Shown piece after piece: positions 6,393-11,373 of a DNA stretch of 11,373 bases. This DNA comes from Clostridia bacterium (GTDB lineage Bacteria > Bacillota > Clostridia > Oscillospirales > Acutalibacteraceae): NCBI GenBank assembly GCA_900769375.1, contig CAAGGN010000202.1:1-11373 (forward strand), in the 5' to 3' direction. A program made the position numbers and the translations under genes. The notes beneath the pieces are model-generated. The model was not told where the DNA came from. It did no database searches and saw only the letters and a list, made by a program, of their open reading frames with translations. Position 1 is the first letter of the stretch. Each line of letters starts with the position of its first letter.

Positions 6393-8001
6393 ACTTAAAA
6401 AATCCTCATTTTTGGAGGGCGCATTTATTGCCACCGCCTGCATCTTCATCAGTAAAATTTTAGGGATTCTATACGTTATTCCCTTTAATAAGATAATTGG
6501 CGATGACGGCGGCGCGCTATACGGATATGCTTATAATATTTACAATATATTTTTAAATATATCAAGCGTTGGTATCCCCTTTGCTATCTGCAAACTTGCA
6601 AGTGAATATCAGGCCCTTGGAGAGACCGATAGGAAGGCCCGAATGTACCGCTTGGGCACGGTTATTATCACCGTATTTTCGGTAGTTTCCTTCCTTATCT
6701 GCTTTATATTTGCGGGTCCTATTGCAACACTTATTGTAGGCGATATTGAGGGTGGCAACAGTATAAGGGATGTTATTTTCGTTATAAGAAGCATTTCCTT
6801 TACTCTCTTGATAGTTCCGATGCTCAGCATTAAAAGAGGTTATCTGCAAGGACATAAGTATATAAGTCAACCTTCGATTAGTCAGGTTATAGAGCAGCTT
6901 GTACGAATTGTTGTTATCCTTCTTGGCAGCGCTCTAATTGTATATCTCCTTAAAGCCCCGATAAAATATGCAGTTGGAATTTCCGTTCTTGCGGCAGGTA
7001 TCGGCGGTCTTGCTTCCTTTATATATCTTTCGGTTTGCGTAAATAAAAACCGCGCCGAGCTTGGTATCAATGGAAAAGCGCAGGATAAATCCAAGGATAA
7101 AGAAATTTTAAAGGCGATTATCGTTTGCGCCATTCCATATATAATCATAAATATAGCAAATACGCTATATACTACTACCGATATGATTTTGGTTTTAAAA
7201 ACCTTGCCTAAACTCAACTTTACAGGCAAAGAAACCGAATTTGTAAGCAGTGTATTTACTACTTGGGGCACTAAATTCAATGCTATCATAACCGCCGTTT
7301 CGACGGGACTTATTGTTAGTTTAATTCCCCATATCGTTTCTGATTTCACCAAGGGTGAGTATGAAAAGGTAAACACCAATTTCAATAAATGCCTTAAAAT
7401 GATAATTCTTATAATCGCGCCTTTATCTCTCTTTATTTCCCTTATGGCAAATAGCTTCTGGACCGTTTTCTACGGTAAAAACCAGATGGGCGCTTCCATT
7501 ATAAAATTTTCTATTTTAGTTACGGTGTTTGACTGTCTTTATATGGTACTTAACTCCGCTATGCAGAGCTTAAACCGCAAACAGATAATATATAAAAGCG
7601 TAATTTCGGGACTTCTTGTTAATTTAATTTTAGATATTCCCTTAATGTATCTATTCTCATATTTGGGTCTTAAAGCGTACCACGGCGCAATTACAGCTAC
7701 ATTACTCGGCTTTATTGTTTCCAACGCATTAAGTCTTGGATATCTTAAAAAGCATATGAATATTAACTTCACCGAAACTCTTAAGGTGCTGCCCCGATTT
7801 ATTATTTCGGTAGTGATACTTGTGGGGTTAGGTATAGTATTTAATAGTATTCTCCCTGTAGACAGTTCATCCCGTCTTATGCAGATAATTAATATCGCAG
7901 TTTCGGGAATAGTTTGCGGCGGCATATATCTCGTAATTAATCTAAAAGAGCTTAAAACAGTTTTGCCTGAAAAGCTGCTTCGTAAATTACACTTAAAATA
8001 A
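6385..8001 (+). CDS. murJ: Lipid II flippase, MurJ-type (YtgP/SpoVB family)
   Basis: A 538-residue multispanning membrane protein of the MATE/polysaccharide exporter superfamily, closest by eye to Bacillus YtgP (MurJ) and the related SpoVB. The N-terminus has a Lys-rich start then FISKILGILYVIPF (21-34) and GGALYGYAYN (42-51). The family block QGHKYISQPSISQVIEQLVR (155-174) follows, and hydrophobic segments continue to about residue 520, roughly 14 in all. MurJ moves lipid-linked peptidoglycan precursor across the cytoplasmic membrane. The gene overlaps the asparagine synthetase by 8 bases and has GGAGAG (6372-6377) seven bases before ATG 6385, a sign of translational coupling. Its place after the ligase and amidase genes suggests it carries the modified precursor. 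A SpoVB-like sporulation role or export of another undecaprenyl-linked glycan cannot be excluded. Confidence 0.88.
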   Translation: MGKLKKSSFLEGAFIATACIFISKILGILYVIPFNKIIGDDGGALYGYAYNIYNIFLNISSVGIPFAICKLASEYQALGETDRKARMYRLGTVIITVFSVVSFLICFIFAGPIATLIVGDIEGGNSIRDVIFVIRSISFTLLIVPMLSIKRGYLQGHKYISQPSISQVIEQLVRIVVILLGSALIVYLLKAPIKYAVGISVLAAGIGGLASFIYLSVCVNKNRAELGINGKAQDKSKDKEILKAIIVCAIPYIIINIANTLYTTTDMILVLKTLPKLNFTGKETEFVSSVFTTWGTKFNAIITAVSTGLIVSLIPHIVSDFTKGEYEKVNTNFNKCLKMIILIIAPLSLFISLMANSFWTVFYGKNQMGASIIKFSILVTVFDCLYMVLNSAMQSLNRKQIIYKSVISGLLVNLILDIPLMYLFSYLGLKAYHGAITATLLGFIVSNALSLGYLKKHMNINFTETLKVLPRFIISVVILVGLGIVFNSILPVDSSSRLMQIINIAVSGIVCGGIYLVINLKELKTVLPEKLLRKLHLK

Positions 8002-8007
8002 AGAAGG
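8001..8007 (+). promoter_or_regulatory. Ribosome binding site supporting a TTG start for alr
   Basis: AAGAAGG overlaps the last base of the flippase stop and sits 7 bases before TTG 8015. No ATG or GTG lies at suitable spacing in this frame, so the TTG start is favoured. Translation from it gives the standard alanine racemase N-terminus (RTWAEID). Confidence 0.75.
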
Positions 8008-8014
8008 TATAGCT

Positions 8015-9145
8015 TTGGAATTTTTAAGAAGAACCTGGGCGGAAATAGACATCTCTGCCCTCAGACACAATTTCAGTGTATTAAAAAATCTGTCTAAAAA
8101 CAGCGAAATCACCTGCGTTGTAAAGGCAAATTCCTACGGCCACGATGATAATATCGTTGTACCCGCCTTAAACGAGGCGGGTTGTAAACGCTTTGCCGTT
8201 TCAAATATAGAGGAAGCCGTTCATATAAGAAATTTAGGGGTAGATAAACCCATACTCATTTTGGGATATACTCCTGTTTCTATGGTGGAAGAACTTTATA
8301 AGTTTAATATTTCTCAGTGTGTGTTTTCTGCCGATTATGCGAAGGAGCTTTCGCGTTTTGCAGCAGAAAAAGGCGTTACGGTAAAGATACATATTAAACT
8401 TGATACGGGTATGGGACGCTTGGGTTTTGACTGCAGAAGCGATGAGCTTGCAGAAATAGATTCTGCCATAGAATCTGCAAAACTACCGAATCTCGAATTA
8501 GAAGGAATTTTCACCCATTTCGCTTCTTCCGACAGAAGTGATGAAGAAGAGGACGGATTTACCGACCTGCAATACTCCCGTTTTGATAAGGCAATCAAGC
8601 TTATGAACGCCGCAGGATTGGATCCGGAGGTTTGCCATTGCCGTAACTCTGCCGCAATGCTCAAGGATAAGGATAAAGAACTCGATTTAAGCCGCGCGGG
8701 CATTTGCCTTTACGGTCTTACGCCTTCTACTGCACTTAATATAAAAGAGGATTTAATTCCCGTTATGACCTTTAAATCTATAGTTTCTATGGTTAAGAAA
8801 ATAAGACGCGGCGATACTGTAAGCTACGGAAGAACTTTTAAAGCCCATAAAGATATGACTGTTGCTACCGTTAGCGCGGGTTATGCCGATGGATATCCCC
8901 GACTTCTTTCAAATAAGGGATATGTGCTTATAAACGGCCAAAAAGCCAATATTTTAGGTCGGGTTTGTATGGATCAGTTTGTTGTCGACGTAAGCGATAT
9001 AGATGGTGTCGCCACCGATACCGAGGTTATACTTTTCGGTAAGGATTTACCCGTTGAGGAAATTGCGGCTACCTGCGGCACTATAAATTATGAAATAATT
9101 TGCGGTATTTCTCCCCGTGTTCCGAGAATAGCAATTAATAAATAA
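8015..9145 (+). CDS. alr: Alanine racemase (PLP-dependent)
   Basis: Interconverts L- and D-alanine in the cytoplasm for the D-Ala-D-Ala end of the peptidoglycan stem. The 376-residue protein has the canonical length and motifs: RTWAEID at the start, PLP lysine Lys37 in VVKANSYGHD, Arg135 in DTGMGRLGF, His168 in THFASSD, the phosphate-site NS pair (Asn211-Ser212), Arg227, catalytic Tyr271 in VSYGRTF, and Met319 in RVCMDQ. It ends in the usual ISPRVPRI. Unlike the racemase at 2172, it keeps the Asn-Ser pair and has no insertion after its YGL motif. Initiation is at TTG 8015, helped by AAGAAGG; only 13 bases separate it from the flippase stop. It is the last gene before a strong terminator, so it closes the cell-wall run. 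Confidence 0.95.
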   Translation: MEFLRRTWAEIDISALRHNFSVLKNLSKNSEITCVVKANSYGHDDNIVVPALNEAGCKRFAVSNIEEAVHIRNLGVDKPILILGYTPVSMVEELYKFNISQCVFSADYAKELSRFAAEKGVTVKIHIKLDTGMGRLGFDCRSDELAEIDSAIESAKLPNLELEGIFTHFASSDRSDEEEDGFTDLQYSRFDKAIKLMNAAGLDPEVCHCRNSAAMLKDKDKELDLSRAGICLYGLTPSTALNIKEDLIPVMTFKSIVSMVKKIRRGDTVSYGRTFKAHKDMTVATVSAGYADGYPRLLSNKGYVLINGQKANILGRVCMDQFVVDVSDIDGVATDTEVILFGKDLPVEEIAATCGTINYEIICGISPRVPRIAINK

Positions 9146-9151
9146 ACCCTT

Positions 9152-9179
9152 GGGCGAAGTGTGTCTTCGCCCTTTTTTT
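9152..9179 (+). terminator. Rho-independent terminator after alr
   Basis: GGGCGAAG (9152-9159) pairs perfectly with CTTCGCCC (9165-9172) around a 5-base TGTGT loop, followed by seven Ts (9173-9179). This is a textbook intrinsic terminator, beginning 7 bases after the alr stop. It ends only 11 bases before glpK, so the glpK ribosome site begins at its edge. Confidence 0.93.
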
Positions 9180-9190
9180 AAGGAGCAGTT

Positions 9191-10684
9191 ATGAAAAAAT
9201 ATATTCTTACCCTTGATGAAGGCACCACAAGCGCACGAGCCATCATATTTGATAAAAATGGAAATATCGTTTCGGTAGCCCAAAACGAGTTTGCCCAAAT
9301 TTACCCTGCCCCTTCCTTCGTTGAGCACGACGCCACCGAGATTCTATCCGCTCAGTATTCTTGCGCTACGCAGGCAATAATAAAAGCAGGTATAAACACA
9401 AGTGAAATTGCGGCGGTAGGTATAACCAACCAGAGAGAAACTACGGTGCTTTGGGATAAAAACACAGGTGAACCCGTATATAACGCTATTGTATGGCAAT
9501 GCAGAAGAACTGCGAATATCTGCGAGGAATTAAAATCCCGCGGTCTCACCGATTACATATCTGAAACTACGGGACTTAAATTAGATGCATATTTCAGCGC
9601 TACTAAAATTAAATGGATTTTAGATAACGTTGAAGGCGTAAAAGAAAAAGCAGAAAAAGGCGACATTCTTTTTGGCACCGTTGATACATGGCTTATGTGG
9701 AAACTATCGGGTGGCAAAATCCACGCTACCGATTATACCAATGCCTCCCGTACTATGATTTTTGATATTCATAATTTGTGTTGGGATGAAAAGCTTTTAA
9801 AAGAGCTCCAAATCCCAAAATGTATTTTACCAAAAGTTTACCCAAGCGGCCACAACTACGGCGATATAGATATTATGGGCGAAAAACTACCCGTCTGCGG
9901 CGTCGCGGGTGACCAACAGGCCGCCCTTTTCGGTCAAAAGTGTTTTTCTGCGGGAGATATAAAAAATACCTACGGAACGGGTTGCTTTCTTTTGATGAAC
10001 ACGGGAAGCCGCGCAGTTAAAAGTAAAAACGGACTTATTACTACCATTGCCGCAACTTTAGAGGGCGAGGATATAGGTTACGCCCTTGAAGGCAGCGTAT
10101 TTATAGGCGGAGCGGTTATTCAGTGGCTCCGCGATGAATTAGAGCTTATTAAAACCGCCCCCGAAAGCGAAGATGCGGCGCGAAAAGTTCCTTCAAGCGA
10201 CGGGGTTTATATCGTACCCGCCTTTGCGGGACTTGGCGCGCCCTATTGGGATATGTATGCAAAAGGCACCGTGTTTGGTCTGACGAGAGGCAGCAACCAA
10301 AACCATATTATAAGAGCCGCTCTTGAATCTATCGCTTATCAAACTAATGATTTAATTTCGGCTATGTCGGCTGATTCGGAGATTGCCATTAATATCCTTA
10401 ATGCCGATGGGGGCGCCTCTAAAAATAATCTTTTAATGCAATTCCAATCGGATATTTCAAATCTCACCGTAAAGGTCCCTGAAAGCGCGGAGGCAACCGC
10501 ACTTGGTGTTTGCTATCTGGCATCACTTACCTGCGGTCTTATACGGAATAGAGATGAAATTTCAAATGACCGCAAGTGCGCAAAAGAATTCACCCCATCC
10601 TTCACAGAAGAAACAAGAAAAGAACTTATAGGCGGTTGGAAAAGAGCCGTTAGGGCAACCAGAGAATTCCAAAAAGGAGAATAA
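9191..10684 (+). CDS. glpK: Glycerol kinase
   Basis: Phosphorylates glycerol to sn-glycerol 3-phosphate with ATP in the cytoplasm, feeding glycolysis and lipid synthesis. The 497-residue FGGY-family protein has the phosphate-binding TLDEGTTSARA (7-17), NQRETT (80-85), GDQQAALFGQ (240-249, with catalytic Asp241), KNTYGTG, ALEGSVFIGGAVIQWLRD and GLGAPYWD. The usual PGWVEHD reads PSFVEHD. In enterococcal GlpK a His in the sequence YHFYG is phosphorylated by HPr~His. Here the aligned stretch is DIDIMG with Asp227 at that place, so this control appears absent. AAGGAG (9180-9185) serves ATG 9191. The gene lies just behind a terminator with no room for a promoter between them, so transcription must come from readthrough or a promoter inside alr. 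No glycerol facilitator gene is in the window. Confidence 0.96.
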   Translation: MKKYILTLDEGTTSARAIIFDKNGNIVSVAQNEFAQIYPAPSFVEHDATEILSAQYSCATQAIIKAGINTSEIAAVGITNQRETTVLWDKNTGEPVYNAIVWQCRRTANICEELKSRGLTDYISETTGLKLDAYFSATKIKWILDNVEGVKEKAEKGDILFGTVDTWLMWKLSGGKIHATDYTNASRTMIFDIHNLCWDEKLLKELQIPKCILPKVYPSGHNYGDIDIMGEKLPVCGVAGDQQAALFGQKCFSAGDIKNTYGTGCFLLMNTGSRAVKSKNGLITTIAATLEGEDIGYALEGSVFIGGAVIQWLRDELELIKTAPESEDAARKVPSSDGVYIVPAFAGLGAPYWDMYAKGTVFGLTRGSNQNHIIRAALESIAYQTNDLISAMSADSEIAINILNADGGASKNNLLMQFQSDISNLTVKVPESAEATALGVCYLASLTCGLIRNRDEISNDRKCAKEFTPSFTEETRKELIGGWKRAVRATREFQKGE

Positions 10685-10686
10685 CT

Positions 10687-11373
10687 ATGGCTTACGAGAT
10701 TAAAGATTTGTGTGTTCTTTCGAGTGATAAAATTCATATGCTTAAGGGTAAATTGTATATTCCGAAGGGTGAAATCAAGGGGCTTTTTCATCTTGTTCAC
10801 GGTATGACCGAGCATATCGGCAGATATAATTCGTTTTTCGAGGTTTTGGCGGAGAAGGGTTATTTGTGTTTGGCTTATGACCATTTAGGCCACGGCAATA
10901 CTGCCCTTAATGACGACGAACTTGGATTTATCGCAGGTAAAAACGGTGACGATTATTTATGCCGTGATGTTGCGGTATTTAGCGATGAAGTTCGAAAACT
11001 CTATCCCCATATACCTTATATTTTAATGGGGCACAGTATGGGCTCATTTATTGTTCGTATTGCGGCGCAAAAATATATAAAAGACCTTGATAAACTTATA
11101 ATCTGCGGAACTGCGGGTAGTAATCCCGCAGCGCCTATGGGACTATCGCTTACCAAAATTATTGGCTGCTTTAAAGGCGAAAGGCACCGCTCCAATTTTA
11201 TTCAAAATATGGCATTTGGCTCATATAATAAGCGTTTTGAAGGCAACACACCGTACGAATGGCTTACTAAAGATGAATCTATAAAAGAAAAATACGCGAA
11301 GGATAGATTCTGCACCTTTAAATTCACCGTATCAGCTATGGGCGACCTTATGCGACTTATTAGATCGGAAGAG
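10687..11373 (+). CDS. Alpha/beta hydrolase, monoacylglycerol lipase / lysophospholipase-like (3' end missing)
   Basis: The 229 visible codons begin at ATG 10687, 2 bases after the glpK stop, with AAGGAG inside the end of glpK (10674-10679). Motifs follow the serine-aminopeptidase S33 / Hydrolase_4 pattern of monoacylglycerol lipases: HLVHGMTEHIGRY (35-47), YDHLGHG (64-70), and the nucleophile elbow GHSMGS (115-120) with Ser117. The Asp and His of the catalytic triad should lie beyond the window. There is no signal peptide, so it is probably cytoplasmic. The family cleaves ester bonds of monoacylglycerols or lysolipids, and coupling to glpK suggests the released glycerol is phosphorylated. 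The last four codons (AGA TCG GAA GAG) equal the start of an Illumina adapter and are probably not genomic. The exact substrate is not known. Confidence 0.88.
   Translation, partial: MAYEIKDLCVLSSDKIHMLKGKLYIPKGEIKGLFHLVHGMTEHIGRYNSFFEVLAEKGYLCLAYDHLGHGNTALNDDELGFIAGKNGDDYLCRDVAVFSDEVRKLYPHIPYILMGHSMGSFIVRIAAQKYIKDLDKLIICGTAGSNPAAPMGLSLTKIIGCFKGERHRSNFIQNMAFGSYNKRFEGNTPYEWLTKDESIKEKYAKDRFCTFKFTVSAMGDLMRLIRSEE
11362..11373 (+). other. Probable Illumina adapter remnant at contig end
   Basis: The last 12 bases, AGATCGGAAGAG, equal the first 12 bases of the TruSeq read-through adapter. A 12-base match placed exactly at the end is very unlikely by chance. The bases probably come from untrimmed reads and should not be treated as genome or protein sequence. 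Confidence 0.8.

Noticed and set aside
6882..7385. 167-codon open frame on the minus strand inside the flippase gene
   Set aside because: It is fully antisense to a well-conserved membrane protein gene, has no recognisable motif, and reflects codon bias on the opposite strand.
8335..8703. 122-codon minus-strand frame inside alr
   Set aside because: Ser-rich low-complexity translation fully antisense to conserved alr motifs; no family resemblance.
10513..10884. 123-codon minus-strand frame spanning the glpK-hydrolase junction
   Set aside because: It runs antisense across two real genes with clear motifs and ribosome sites and has no recognisable domain.
1..11373. CRISPR arrays, tRNA or rRNA genes, insertion sequences, phage genes
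   Set aside because: No regularly spaced repeats, cloverleaf-like sequences, transposase motifs or terminal inverted repeats were seen. Apart from 457-634, nearly all of the window is coding.

Overview
This 11.4 kb window looks like a contig from a low-to-moderate-GC Gram-positive bacterium, most likely a clostridial (Bacillota) gut-type organism. The reasons are an HPr kinase/phosphorylase of the Gram-positive type, a Bacillus-like YchF, a YtgP/SpoVB-class MurJ flippase, a CmpB-family membrane protein, consensus sigma-A promoters, strong Shine-Dalgarno sequences and use of TTG starts. Species cannot be named from the sequence. The window probably ends at a real contig end, because its last 12 bases equal the start of the common Illumina read-through adapter.

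Layout: 1-456 (minus) is the N-terminal part of hprK, running off the left edge. 457-634 is a divergent control region: a promoter for hprK with phased A-tracts upstream, a small palindrome at its likely start site, and a consensus promoter for ychF. 635-9145 (plus) is a tight run of seven genes with no strong internal terminator: ychF, a CmpB-family membrane protein, a divergent alanine-racemase-like enzyme, a D-aspartate-ligase-like ATP-grasp enzyme, an AsnO-type asparagine synthetase, a MurJ-type lipid II flippase and a standard alanine racemase. A clear rho-independent terminator follows at 9152-9179. 9191-11373 (plus) holds glpK and a 3'-truncated monoacylglycerol-lipase-like hydrolase, only 2 bases apart.

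How the genes may work together: the centre of the window (2172-9145) reads as a peptidoglycan-precursor cassette. In Enterococcus faecium and Lactococcus lactis a D-Asp ligase adds D-aspartate to the stem-peptide lysine, and an asparagine synthetase homologue (AsnH in L. lactis) amidates it. Here the same two activities are adjacent, preceded by a PLP racemase with an altered active site and followed by a lipid II flippase and an alanine racemase. I infer that the divergent racemase makes the D-amino acid used by the ligase, perhaps D-Asp, taking the place of the usual PLP-independent RacD. This is the most interesting hypothesis in the window. A second theme is glycerol use: the hydrolase may release glycerol from monoacylglycerols or lysolipids for phosphorylation by GlpK.
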